A stretch of DNA of 23,507 nucleotides from Actinomycetes bacterium (GCA_029263035.1 JAJCYF010000133.1:1-23507), one strand, 5' to 3'; counted from the stretch's first letter, positions 13,595 to 21,412 are shown. Notes: a model not told the origin generated them from the letters alone. Translations and numbers: made by a program.

Positions 13595-14808
13595 CGGGAG
13601 CCTTCAGCGATAGGAAACAGTCTGTAAGCTCCTCGACCGTCAAGCTGGAGGACGCTCCGGATCCGCATGACTTGATACCGGCTGCAGGGGGTCTGGCCTG
13701 GCTGAGTGAAGCGCTGTGCCTGGTCGGTGAGGGGCCGTCGCTTGTCATCGACCCGGGCACCGGTCCCGACCGCTTCCGCCGGGGCGCCGAGGCTGTGGCC
13801 GCCCTCATGGAAGGCGCCGAGATCTCCGACCAGGTCGACCAGCCGGGCACCGGACCGGTGGTGTTCGGCAGCTGGACCTTCGATGAGGACGCTCCCGGCT
13901 CCCGCCTGATGGTCCCGTCCACCGTCTACGGGTTCGGCGAAGGTCTGGCCTGGAAGACTTCGGTCACTTTTGCAGCAGGACCGCCCGCAGCGCCCGCCGA
14001 AACCCACCGGGAACGTCCCGGCCTGGATCCCCAGGGCTGGATACGAGCGGTGGAGCAGGCGGTGCAGGCCATTGTCGCCGGCAAGCTCGAAAAGGTGGTC
14101 CTGGCCCGCCGGACGGTGGTCGAGGCAGCGGAACCAATCCACCAGGGAGATCTGGCCCGCCGGCTCTCCGACGCCTACCCCGGTTGCTTCACCTTCTGCT
14201 TCGAGGATCTGGTCGGCGCCTCACCGGAGTTGCTGGTCCGCCGGCTGGAGGATGTGGTGGACTCGGTGCCCCTTGCCGGGTCGACCCGAAGGGGCACCAC
14301 CCCGGCGGAGGACCTTGAGCTCGGCCGGCAGCTACAGGCATCACACAAAAACCTGGCCGAGCATGCTCTGGCGGTGGAAACCGTGGTGAACAAGCTGACC
14401 CCGTTCTGTTCCGAGCTGGTGAGAGAGCCCGAGCCGTCGCTGCTGCTTTTGGCGAACCTGCAGCACCTCAGCACCAAGGTCCAGGGGAAGCTGAAGGGCT
14501 CACCGAACGCACTGATCCTCGCCGGCGCCCTCCACCCGACTGCGGCGGTTTGCGGGGTCCCCCAGGACAGGGCGCTGGAGATGATCCGCGAGCTGGAGCA
14601 TTTTGACCGGGGCCGCTACTCCGGACCGGTCGGCTGGATGGACCATCACGGGGACGGCGAATGGGCGATAGCGCTGCGCTGCGCCCTCATAGACGGCAGG
14701 CACGCCGAGCTATACGCGGGAGCGGGAATCGTGGCGGAGTCGGATTCCGTGGACGAGCTGGAGGAGACGACCCTCAAGCTGCTGGCGGTCCTGGATACCC
14801 TTCCCTAG
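13591..14808 (+). CDS. menF: Isochorismate synthase (MenF)
   Basis: The protein has 405 residues from TTG 13591, which overlaps the menG stop (TTGA). It converts chorismate to isochorismate, the first committed step of the classical menaquinone route, using Mg. The C-terminal chorismate-binding half is well conserved: GKLEKVVLARR with the general-base Lys, TFCFEDLVGASPELLVRR, LAGSTRRGTT, HAL-VETVVNKLTPFC, HLSTKVQGKL, LHPTAAVCGVP, and the metal-site GRYSGPVGWMDHHGDGEWAIALRCALI. The N-terminal half is more divergent, as usual. No other start is better placed, although TTG initiation is weak. It ends 8 bp from the convergent sigma factor gene. Confidence 0.93.
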   Translation: MTGAFSDRKQSVSSSTVKLEDAPDPHDLIPAAGGLAWLSEALCLVGEGPSLVIDPGTGPDRFRRGAEAVAALMEGAEISDQVDQPGTGPVVFGSWTFDEDAPGSRLMVPSTVYGFGEGLAWKTSVTFAAGPPAAPAETHRERPGLDPQGWIRAVEQAVQAIVAGKLEKVVLARRTVVEAAEPIHQGDLARRLSDAYPGCFTFCFEDLVGASPELLVRRLEDVVDSVPLAGSTRRGTTPAEDLELGRQLQASHKNLAEHALAVETVVNKLTPFCSELVREPEPSLLLLANLQHLSTKVQGKLKGSPNALILAGALHPTAAVCGVPQDRALEMIRELEHFDRGRYSGPVGWMDHHGDGEWAIALRCALIDGRHAELYAGAGIVAESDSVDELEETTLKLLAVLDTLP

Positions 14809-14816
14809 GGCGAGAC

Positions 14817-15656
14817 CTACTCGTCCAGGTTTGCCGAAGGGGACTCCATCGGCCCCAGCTTGTCGCGCACCTTGCGCAGGGTTCCCGAAAGCAGCCGGGA
14901 GACATGCATCTGGGAGATTCCGAGCTCGGCGGCGATCTGGGTCTGGGTCATCCCCTTAAAAAATCGCAGGTGAAGGATCTTGCGGTCCCGGTCGGGCAGG
15001 GTCTTGAGAACCGACTTCACGCTGACCCAGCTTTCCAGGACCTCCAGCGAGTCGTCCTGGATGCTCAGCCGGTTGAGCGGGGAGGACTTGTCCTCGTCGG
15101 TCGGGGCATCCAGCGGGGTGGTGGAGTAGGCGTGCATGGCCTCGATCCCCTCCACAACCTCCTCCTCGGTGGACCCGGTGTACTCGGCGATCTCCTTGAC
15201 GGTGGGTGAATGACCGAGCGTCTGGTTCAGCTCGGACACCGCCCGCTCGACGTGAAGCGAGATCTCCTTGACCCGGCGGGGTACGTTCAACGCCCACCCC
15301 TTGTCCCGGAAGTGGCGCTTCAGCTCACCGACGATGGTCACCGTTGCATAGGTCGAAAACTTGACCTCCCGGCCCCGGTCGAAACGGTCGACGGCTTTGA
15401 TCAGCGCGATCGCGGCGACCTGCTCCAGGTCCTCCACCGGCTCACCGCGGCCGGAGAACCGGCGTGCCAGGTACCGGGCGAGCGGGCGGAACAGCATGAC
15501 CAGCTCGTCCCGGGCGGCTTGATCGGGCAGGCGCTGGAACAGCTCGTCGGCTATCTCGGCGGTCGTCGGGGGCAGAACCGTTCCATCGTCGGGCTTGGGG
15601 TCGGGCTGCCCGGCCTTGGCTTGGGTTTCGGGGGTGGACTCCAGTGGCTTCGGCAC
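14817..15656 (-). CDS. sigF: Stress/general alternative RNA polymerase sigma factor (SigF/SigB group)
   Basis: The protein has 279 residues from GTG 15656. After a Pro-rich N-terminal 30 residues come region 2 (about 46-120: LARYLARRFSGRGEPVEDLEQVAAIALIKAVDRFD, then VKFSTYATVTIVGELKRHFRDKGW), region 3 (about 125-200: VPRRVKEISLHVERAVSELNQTLGHSPTVKEIAEYTG) and region 4 (about 212-268, with the HTH in QTQIAAELGISQMHVSRLL). The layout is that of group 3 sigma factors of the SigB/SigF type, which control stress or sporulation genes and are held by RsbW-type anti-sigma factors. The RsbW-like gene lies immediately upstream, 3 nt apart. Regulated promoters would carry GTTT and GGGTA boxes. Confidence 0.95.
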   Translation of the reverse strand: MPKPLESTPETQAKAGQPDPKPDDGTVLPPTTAEIADELFQRLPDQAARDELVMLFRPLARYLARRFSGRGEPVEDLEQVAAIALIKAVDRFDRGREVKFSTYATVTIVGELKRHFRDKGWALNVPRRVKEISLHVERAVSELNQTLGHSPTVKEIAEYTGSTEEEVVEGIEAMHAYSTTPLDAPTDEDKSSPLNRLSIQDDSLEVLESWVSVKSVLKTLPDRDRKILHLRFFKGMTQTQIAAELGISQMHVSRLLSGTLRKVRDKLGPMESPSANLDE

Positions 15657-15659
15657 GAT

Positions 15660-16070
15660 TTACAGCGCCCGCCGGTTGCTCTTGGTGAGCTTTACTGAAG
15701 GCCGGCCGCCGTCCTGCAGGCTCACGCTGTCCGACAGCGCTGAAAGGATGGTCCACGCCATGGAGTCCTGCAGGTTCTCGGGGACGGCAGGGGGAGATCC
15801 GTCGCCGGATACCGTCAACTCCAGGGATCCCTTCCCGAATCCGATGTTCAGCGTCAAAACGGCGGAGTCCGGAGAAAGCTCGAGCACCTGGCCGCACGCC
15901 TCGTCGACGACCAGCCGCAGGTCGTCGATGGCGTCGATGGTGAAGTCCTGGGATGCCGCAGCACTGGCCACCACCGAGCGAAGGATGTGCAAAAACTCGG
16001 GCTGGGCGGGCAGGGACACTTTGATGTCGCCGGTCAATGGGGCTCCAGACTGTCTAGTTGCGTGAGACAT
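15660..16070 (-). CDS. rsbW: Anti-sigma factor, RsbW/UsfX type HATPase
   Basis: The 136-residue protein resembles mycobacterial UsfX (RsbW of SigF) along its length: SLPAQPEFLHILRSVVASAA, a FTIDAIDDLRLVVDEACGQVL core, and WTILSALSDSVSLQDGGRPSVKLTK at the end. It should bind and silence the adjacent SigF. The HATPase N-box, usually EAxxN, is E57-A-C-G-Q61, so the Mg-coordinating Asn is replaced; UsfX has a similar change. The G1 box (DxGxG) is also weak (VSGDGSP). Kinase activity is therefore doubtful while the binding function may persist. It is co-transcribed with sigF and diverges from the STAS antagonist gene. Confidence 0.9.
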   Translation of the reverse strand: MSHATRQSGAPLTGDIKVSLPAQPEFLHILRSVVASAAASQDFTIDAIDDLRLVVDEACGQVLELSPDSAVLTLNIGFGKGSLELTVSGDGSPPAVPENLQDSMAWTILSALSDSVSLQDGGRPSVKLTKSNRRAL

Positions 16071-16119
16071 ATACTAACGGGGAGGTAAGTTCCCGCAGGA
16101 AATCTCGCAGGGGGTAGCT

Positions 16120-16467
16120 ATCCAACTATCGATTGATTCCGCTTCACAGGACCCTTGGGTTGTCGTCAAGGTTGAGGGCGAGGTGGATCTCTCCAACGCC
16201 GCAGCGCTGAGGGATCACCTGATCGAACAGGTACAGCAGGGCAACTACCAGCTTGCCGTCGACCTCGGCGGTGTTGAGTTCATGGACTCCAGCGGCCTGG
16301 CGGTGTTGATCTCGGGCCTCAGGCGCACAAAGGAGCACGACGGCTCTTTGGTGTTGATCTCGCCGACCGCGTCGGTCAAACGGGTGTTGACCATTACCGG
16401 ACTGGACCGAGTCTTTGACATCTACGACTCGGTGGAAAAGGCCGCAGCCGGCGCGTCGTCGGCCTGA
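16120..16467 (+). CDS. rsbV: STAS anti-sigma factor antagonist (RsbV/SpoIIAA type), probably with ATC start
   Basis: The frame carries a full STAS domain: QLSIDSASQDPWVVVKVEGEVDLSNA, VDLGGVEFMDSSGLAVLISGLRR, SLVLISPTASVKRVLTITGLDRVF. The antagonist is dephosphorylated under stress and pulls the anti-sigma factor off SigF. No ATG, GTG or TTG lies between the in-frame stop at 16075 and GTG 16183, yet a GTG 16183 start would remove the first two strands. ATC 16120, with GGGGGT five bases upstream, gives a full domain of 115 residues with D56-S57-S58-G59, exactly the SpoIIAA numbering. ATT 16132 is less likely. A TATACT -10-like box lies at 16070-16075. The phospho-serine is intact, unlike in the STAS gene at 10989. 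Confidence 0.78.
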   Translation: MQLSIDSASQDPWVVVKVEGEVDLSNAAALRDHLIEQVQQGNYQLAVDLGGVEFMDSSGLAVLISGLRRTKEHDGSLVLISPTASVKRVLTITGLDRVFDIYDSVEKAAAGASSA

Positions 16468-16494
16468 ACTGGATGCCGTCACCCGGACCCGCCG

Positions 16495-16902
16495 TTGTTT
16501 AGCATCGAGTTTCCGCCCGAGGCGGTACACGTCAGCACCGCCCGCATATTCTCCGCTGCGGTTGCGCGCCACTTCGGCGCCGATCCTGCCGACATCGAGG
16601 ATCTCAAGATCGCGCTGACCGAGGCCTGCGGAAGTGCCATCTCGCACGTCAACGACGGTTCTGCGGAACCGGTCCGGCTGGCGGCGGTGCCCGGCGGCGG
16701 CATGCTCACCTTCGAGGTAAACGGACATCGCCGGGGCGAGCTTCTGAGCAGCGACTCCCCTGCTGCCGAGCCCACCACCGAGGAGCAGATGATCGCTCTC
16801 AGCGCCGAGCTGATCGCTGCCCTCTTCCCCGATGCGGAATTCATCGACAAGCCGGAGGGCACATTCTTTCGGCTGTCGGTCCCTGCCGGCGCCGCCGGCT
16901 AA
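16495..16902 (+). CDS. Second RsbW-like HATPase (anti-sigma/serine-kinase-like)
   Basis: The protein has 135 residues from TTG 16495, the first possible start after the STAS stop in the same frame (27 nt apart). FSIEFPPEAVHVSTARIFSAAVARHF and IEDLKIALTEACGSAISHVND have the shape of GHKL anti-sigma proteins, and the C-terminal GTFFRLSVPA strand closes the fold. The N-box is E43-A-C-G-S47, with Asn replaced by Ser. Directly downstream of the STAS gene, it may be its kinase partner or a second competitor for it. The loss of the Asn makes an ATP-binding role uncertain. Whether it acts on the same SigF is unknown. Confidence 0.82.
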   Translation: MFSIEFPPEAVHVSTARIFSAAVARHFGADPADIEDLKIALTEACGSAISHVNDGSAEPVRLAAVPGGGMLTFEVNGHRRGELLSSDSPAAEPTTEEQMIALSAELIAALFPDAEFIDKPEGTFFRLSVPAGAAG

Positions 16903-16904
16903 AA

Positions 16905-16929
16905 CTGCCCAGTCGATACCTATCGGCAG
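16905..16929 (+). terminator. Hairpin after the second HATPase gene, weak terminator candidate
   Basis: CTGCC (16905-16909) and GGCAG (16925-16929) flank an inner CGATA-CC-TATCG dyad (16914-16925). The nearest T-run (TTTTT, 16941-16945) lies 11 nt beyond the stem, so intrinsic termination is possible but imperfect. Confidence 0.25.
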
Positions 16930-16989
16930 GTTCGTCAGACTTTTTAAAACTTTTTGCGCGCAATGAGTGACTTCTTTGGTATCATTTTG

Positions 16990-17008
16990 TTCACTCACAG
17001 TGAGTGAA
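16990..17008. promoter_or_regulatory. Perfect 19-bp palindrome, operator-like
   Basis: TTCACTCACAGTGAGTGAA has two perfect 9-bp arms and a single central base, in an AT-rich spacer between the converging HATPase and menD genes. A TATCAT box at 16980-16985 lies just before it, so it could overlay a transcription start towards menD on the opposite strand. No T-run follows on either strand, so it is not a standard terminator. The rest of the 16903-17071 spacer shows no gene. Confidence 0.6.
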
Positions 17009-17071
17009 GCGCCAGCCCCCATAACTGCCGACCCACCCGTTGGACCAAGCTCTGCTTCAGCTATGCCCTTT

Positions 17072-18781
17072 TTAGCTCAGCGAGTCACCCACCGATTCCC
17101 ACATGAGCCGGTGGAAGTCAACGTTGAGCTGCCTGTTCGTCTTTGCCTCTACCAGATGCACCCCGCCCGTTCCCACCGCCTGCAGCACTGCCGGCCCCAA
17201 ATCGGAGGGATCATGAATCAGCGAATAACCGCAGCCGTACAGATCGGCCAGCCTGGAGAAATCGAGGCCGTGGGGGGTCCCGAACAACTTTTCGAATCCG
17301 GGCTGATCAGCCTGGGGAAGGAAGGAAAAGATTCCTCCTCCATCGTTGTTCACCACCACGAACACCACATCAAGGGAGTCCTGTGATGCCCCAAGCAACC
17401 CGTTCTGATCGTGGAGAAGCGAAAGGTCGCCGGTCAATGCAACAACTGGCCCGGAGCGCGAAAGCGCAGCTCCTAGGACGGAGGAGACGAATCCGTCAAT
17501 CCCGTTCGCGCCGCGGTTCGCAAGGATCGTCAAGCCGGGCCGTGTTTGCATAGCCCAATCCAGATCCCGGATGGGCATGCTGGACGCTACGTACAGCACC
17601 GCACCGTCGGGAAGGCAGCCGGCCAGATCCCGGGCGATGCGGGGTTCGGTTACCCCGTGGGCGTTCAGCAGGGTGTCGATGGATTTCCGGGCCCTCCCGT
17701 CCGCCTCGAGCCAGCCGTTCAGCCACTCCGAGCGGGGGGACTCGGAGATGGCGGCGGCTAAGGCGGTGAAGACCCGGTCGGGAGCGGCACGCAGCATCCA
17801 CGACAACGACCGCGACGGGTCCAGCCAGGACCTGGGGTCCACCGAGATCTGCCGGACCGAAGAGTCGAGCAGGGCGGCCAGGCTCGGAGAGGTCCCCAGG
17901 TTGCCCACCCGGATTACCAACTCCGGGCGATGCGATAGTGCGAACTCAGCCCGGCGCAACAAAGCTTCGAAGGTGGAGATGGCCGGGGGGCCGGTCCGAA
18001 CGTTTGAGGTCGCCTCGGCCAGCACCGGCCAGGCGGCCTTACGTGCGGTTGCCAAGATGGGTCCGGCGTCGTGCATCCCGGTCCCCACCGCGATAAGCCC
18101 GCGTTCGGTACCCTCAATCTCCTGCTTGAGCCGCTCAAGATCTTCCGCCGGCGCGTCCATCGCAGAGTGCGTCTCCTCGGTCCACGGACCGCCGTCCGGG
18201 CGCCCATCCAGGGCGTAGGGAAAGCCGGCCGGGTCCGCCGCCGGGATCAGCGGGTTGCGAAATGCCAGGTTCAGGTGCACCGGTCCGGCGGACGGCCAGC
18301 GGCTGACGGCGACCGCCCGGTCGGCCAGGGAGCGCCAGTAGCCCACCGACTCCGCACGGGGCTCCCCTACTCCCACTTCCACGAACCAGCGCACCGCATC
18401 TCCGTAAAGCTTCACCTGGTCAATGGTCTGCCCGGCGCCGGTGTCGCGCAGCTCCGGGGGGCGGTCGGCCGTCAGCACGATCATCGGAACCCGGGCGTGC
18501 GACGCCTCGATGACCGCGGGGTACAGGTTGGCCGTCGCGGTGCCCGAGGTGGTAACCACCGCGGCGGGGATGCCGCTCATCTTTGCCAGGCCCAGGGCCA
18601 GGAAGGCCGCGGAGCGTTCGTCGACCGAAACATGCACTGCCATCTCCGGCCGGGCATCGAGAGCCAGAGCAAGCGGAGTCGAGCGGGAGCCGGGGCCCAG
18701 ACAGGCGTGCGCCACGCCGGCGCGGATCAGCTCGTCTACCAGGACCGTCGCCAGCGCGTGCCCTGCGTTCTCCGCCTTCAT
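17072..18781 (-). CDS. menD: SEPHCHC synthase (MenD)
   Basis: The 569-residue thiamine-diphosphate enzyme joins 2-oxoglutarate-derived succinic semialdehyde to isochorismate. The N-terminal domain has GPGSRSTPLALALDA, VDERSAAFLALGLAK and VVTTSGTATANLYPAVIEA, with the catalytic Glu in the VDERSAAF element, then MIVLTADRPPELRDTGAGQTIDQ. The C-terminal domain has ANRGANGIDGFVSS and the ThDP/Mg site ALTGDLSLLHDQNGLL leading to VVNNDGGGIFSFLPQA. Length and motifs are complete. ATG 18781 overlaps the menC stop (ATGA), so it is the last gene of the menB-menA-menC-menD chain. It converges with the HATPase gene across a 169-bp spacer. Confidence 0.96.
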   Translation of the reverse strand: MKAENAGHALATVLVDELIRAGVAHACLGPGSRSTPLALALDARPEMAVHVSVDERSAAFLALGLAKMSGIPAAVVTTSGTATANLYPAVIEASHARVPMIVLTADRPPELRDTGAGQTIDQVKLYGDAVRWFVEVGVGEPRAESVGYWRSLADRAVAVSRWPSAGPVHLNLAFRNPLIPAADPAGFPYALDGRPDGGPWTEETHSAMDAPAEDLERLKQEIEGTERGLIAVGTGMHDAGPILATARKAAWPVLAEATSNVRTGPPAISTFEALLRRAEFALSHRPELVIRVGNLGTSPSLAALLDSSVRQISVDPRSWLDPSRSLSWMLRAAPDRVFTALAAAISESPRSEWLNGWLEADGRARKSIDTLLNAHGVTEPRIARDLAGCLPDGAVLYVASSMPIRDLDWAMQTRPGLTILANRGANGIDGFVSSVLGAALSRSGPVVALTGDLSLLHDQNGLLGASQDSLDVVFVVVNNDGGGIFSFLPQADQPGFEKLFGTPHGLDFSRLADLYGCGYSLIHDPSDLGPAVLQAVGTGGVHLVEAKTNRQLNVDFHRLMWESVGDSLS

Positions 18782-19683
18782 CGCCCGTTTCCCGCCACTG
18801 TTTTCGGGTCCCGGCCGGCGAATCGTTCGAGCAGTGACTGATCGACCTCCGGCCGGCGCACCCGGATCCTTCCGTCGACCGGGACGAGCGAATCGGCCAC
18901 CAGGTCACCTTCGAGCAGGGACACGGTACCCAGGCCGCACGGGTAGGGCAGGTGCTCAAGTGCCGCGGCCAGCGCCAGGCCGGCGGATATCCCGACCGAT
19001 GTCTCGAGCATGCTCGAAACGACCGCCGGCAGGCCCGACATCTCGACAACCCGCATCGCCTCCGAGACCCCGCCGAGCGACTGGACCTTGATCACCAGGA
19101 CGTCGGCAGCCTCGCTATCGACCAGCCGGCGGACCGCCTCCTGTGAGCAGGCCAGCTCGTCGGCGGCGATCGCCACGTCGACCGACCTGCGAACCCGGGC
19201 CATCTCGTCGACGGTTTTCACCGGCTGCTCCACCAGGTCGACCGAATATTTCGAAAATACCCGGATGCATCGGACCGCCTCCTCGGTACCCCATGCTCCG
19301 TTGGCGTCCACCACCAGACGGCCGCCCGGGCCCAAAACATCCCGGACCGCCTCCAGCCTGGCCTCGTCATCACCCTCTGCCACCTTCACCTTCGCCGCGC
19401 TACAGCCCGAGGAGCGCACCAGGTCGGCCGCCTCCCCGGGGGGCAGGGCCGGCACCGTAACGTGCACCGGCACAAAGTCCCTGAGCGGCGGCGGCCAGGC
19501 CTCGAATGCCGCCGAGCGGGCGGACCGGGCGGGAGACTCCACGTCCTCAGAGCCGAACCCCGGAAAGGGGGAAAATTCCCCCCACCCGTAGGGTCCCTGA
19601 ACCACCGCACCCCGGCGAGACACCTGGCCCCGCAACGGCACTCGCAAGGGGATTTCGAAGTAACGCCAGTCCAGGCCGGTCAA
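18778..19683 (-). CDS. menC: o-Succinylbenzoate synthase (MenC)
   Basis: This enolase-superfamily dehydratase turns SHCHC into o-succinylbenzoate. Motifs in order are GWGEFSPFPGF, AAKVKVAEGD with the catalytic KxK, VDANGAW (metal Asp), DLVEQPV (metal Glu), IAADEL (metal Asp/Glu), VIKVQSLGG with the second catalytic Lys, and an SSMLETSVG loop. The frame is open far upstream within menA, but similarity starts at DWRYFEIPLRVPL. I choose TTG 19683, which overlaps the menA stop as TTGA and gives 301 residues; GTG 19689 is equally possible. The stop overlaps the menD start by 4 nt. Confidence 0.92.
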   Translation of the reverse strand: MTGLDWRYFEIPLRVPLRGQVSRRGAVVQGPYGWGEFSPFPGFGSEDVESPARSARSAAFEAWPPPLRDFVPVHVTVPALPPGEAADLVRSSGCSAAKVKVAEGDDEARLEAVRDVLGPGGRLVVDANGAWGTEEAVRCIRVFSKYSVDLVEQPVKTVDEMARVRRSVDVAIAADELACSQEAVRRLVDSEAADVLVIKVQSLGGVSEAMRVVEMSGLPAVVSSMLETSVGISAGLALAAALEHLPYPCGLGTVSLLEGDLVADSLVPVDGRIRVRRPEVDQSLLERFAGRDPKTVAGNGR

Positions 19684-20543
19684 ACCCACAGCCCCACCGC
19701 GAGCAGCACGCCGAATGCCAGCTGCAGCTTGGCGGTTCCCACCAGCACCCCGATCAGCTGCCGGCCGCTGTCGGTGGCGATCTTGCGCAGGACCGGGATA
19801 GCCAGCGGGAACGAGAGCAGCGGGAGCAGCACCCACAGCCCGCCTCCGCACAGGGCGATCAGGCCCAGCGAAAGGTACGACCCCACAATCAGGGCCTTGA
19901 ATGCGGTCCGGGTCCGGGCGTCGCCCAGGATCACCGCGAGAGTCCTCTTGTCGGTGCGGGAGTCTGTAGGGATGTCCCTCAGGTTGTTGGCGACCAGGAT
20001 CGCCGAGGCCAAAAACCCGACGGGAACCGAAGCGCAGAGAGCCAGACCCGAGATCTCCTCGATCTGCACGTAAGCCGACCCTACGGTGGCCACGACCCCA
20101 AAGAAAATGAACACGAAGACCTCCCCCAGCCCCCGGGAGCCGTAGGGGTAGGGGCCTCCGCTGTAGCCGAGCGCCGCGACCACACTGACCGCTCCCACCA
20201 CCGTCAGCTCCCAGCCCGCGGCCGCCGACAGTCCGAGGCCGGTTGCCACGGCGATCAGGAAGGCGGCCACCATCGCGTTGCGCATGGCACCAGGTGCAAT
20301 CAAGCCGGAGGAGGTCAGGCGCCGGGGACCCAGACGTTCGTGGGTGTCGACCCCTTTGACCGCATCGAAGTAGTCGTTGGCGAAGTTGACGCCGACCTGC
20401 ATGAAGACCGCCACCACCAGCGCACCGGCAAAGCGTGGGGGCGAAAGCCTTCCGGCGGCCGCCGTCCCAACCAGCACCGGGACGATCCCCGCCACCAGGG
20501 TTCGCGGCCTGGCGGCCTCCACCCAGTACCTGTTGTCGGCCAA
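19680..20543 (-). CDS. menA: 1,4-Dihydroxy-2-naphthoate polyprenyltransferase (MenA)
   Basis: This UbiA-family integral membrane enzyme attaches the polyprenyl chain to dihydroxynaphthoate. It starts with YWVEAARPRTLVAGIVPVLVGTA, carries the first Asp-rich prenyl-diphosphate site NFANDYFDAVKGVD and the second one NNLRDIPTDSRTDKRTLAVILG, and has about eight hydrophobic segments. The long upstream open frame overlaps menB and has no family character, so I place the start at TTG 20543, 8 nt after the menB stop, giving 287 residues; no clear ribosome site is seen, so coupling with menB is likely. It overlaps menC by 4 nt. Confidence 0.92.
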   Translation of the reverse strand: MADNRYWVEAARPRTLVAGIVPVLVGTAAAGRLSPPRFAGALVVAVFMQVGVNFANDYFDAVKGVDTHERLGPRRLTSSGLIAPGAMRNAMVAAFLIAVATGLGLSAAAGWELTVVGAVSVVAALGYSGGPYPYGSRGLGEVFVFIFFGVVATVGSAYVQIEEISGLALCASVPVGFLASAILVANNLRDIPTDSRTDKRTLAVILGDARTRTAFKALIVGSYLSLGLIALCGGGLWVLLPLLSFPLAIPVLRKIATDSGRQLIGVLVGTAKLQLAFGVLLAVGLWV

Positions 20544-20551
20544 TGGCTGGG

Positions 20552-21412
20552 CTACGGCCGGCGGGGAAACTTGCCGAAGTTCGGGCGGCGCTTCTCCAGA
20601 TAGGCGTCGCGGCCCTCCTGGGCCTCCTCGCTCATGTAATAGAGCAGGGTGGCATCTCCGGCGAGCTGCTGGATTCCGGCCATGCCGTCGGTATCGGCAT
20701 TGAAGGCGGCCTTCAGCAGCCGCAGGGATAGTGGGCTCTTCTCCAGGATCTTGCGGCACCACTCCACGGTGGCGGCCTCCAGCTCGTCCAGGGGAACCAC
20801 CTTGTTCACCAGACCCATGTCCAGGGCTTCCCGGGCGTCGTACTGGTCGCACAAAAACCAGATCTCCTTGGCCTTTTTCTGCCCGACCATACGGGCCAGC
20901 AAGCCGGCGCCGTACCCGCCGTCGAACGAACCGACGCGGGGACCGGTCTGGCCGAACCGGGCGTTGTCGGCGGCGATCGTAAGGTCACACACCACGTGCA
21001 GGACGTGACCGCCGCCGATTGCGTACCCGGCGACCATGGCGATCACCGGCTTGGGCAACCTGCGGATCTGGACCTGCAGGTCCAGCACGTTCAGCCGGCC
21101 GGTCCCGTGGTCGTCGGAGTAGCCGTCGTCGATGCGCACCCTCTGGTCGCCCCCCGAGCAGAAGGCGAGGTCGCCGGCACCGGTAAGGATCACCACCCCC
21201 ACCTCGGGGTCGTCGCGGGCAATGTCGAATGCCCGGATCAGCTCGAACACCGTCTTCGGCCGGAACGCATTACGCACCTCGTGCCGGTTGATGGTGATCT
21301 TGGCGATCCCCTCATAGGTCCCGTACAGGATGTCCTCGAAGTCACCGGAGGCCTTCCAGGGGAAGCTCACCCGGCCGGAATCGCTGGTCGACTGCGGCTG
21401 CTCTGAACTCAT
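20552..21412 (-). CDS. menB: 1,4-Dihydroxy-2-naphthoyl-CoA synthase (MenB)
   Basis: This crotonase-fold enzyme cyclises o-succinylbenzoyl-CoA. Family features include ITINRHEVRNAFRPKTV, the oxyanion/bicarbonate-type region LAFCSGGDQRVR, VAGYAIGGGHVLHVVCDL, GPRVGSFDGGYGAGLLARMVGQKKAKEIWFLC and the C-terminal EGRDAYLEKRRPNFGKFPR. ATG 21412 gives 286 residues with AGGAG 9 nt upstream; GTG 21418 (two residues longer) is closer to the same site. It is the first gene of the - strand menBACD chain and diverges from menE. Confidence 0.96.
   Translation of the reverse strand: MSSEQPQSTSDSGRVSFPWKASGDFEDILYGTYEGIAKITINRHEVRNAFRPKTVFELIRAFDIARDDPEVGVVILTGAGDLAFCSGGDQRVRIDDGYSDDHGTGRLNVLDLQVQIRRLPKPVIAMVAGYAIGGGHVLHVVCDLTIAADNARFGQTGPRVGSFDGGYGAGLLARMVGQKKAKEIWFLCDQYDAREALDMGLVNKVVPLDELEAATVEWCRKILEKSPLSLRLLKAAFNADTDGMAGIQQLAGDATLLYYMSEEAQEGRDAYLEKRRPNFGKFPRRP

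Noticed and set aside
16990..17008. Palindrome as an intrinsic terminator
   Set aside because: Only one base in the centre and no T-run follows on either strand.
17071..17081. TTTAGCTCAGC, recalling a tRNA D-arm
   Set aside because: No acceptor stem, anticodon arm or T-arm can be built around it; it lies at the end of menD.
16967..17386. Open frame on the + strand starting at the AT-rich spacer
   Set aside because: It runs antisense to the well-conserved 3' part of menD and shows no domain; it is a shadow frame.
19684..19851. Longer N-terminus for MenC
   Set aside because: The extra residues are an out-of-frame reading of menA without family similarity.
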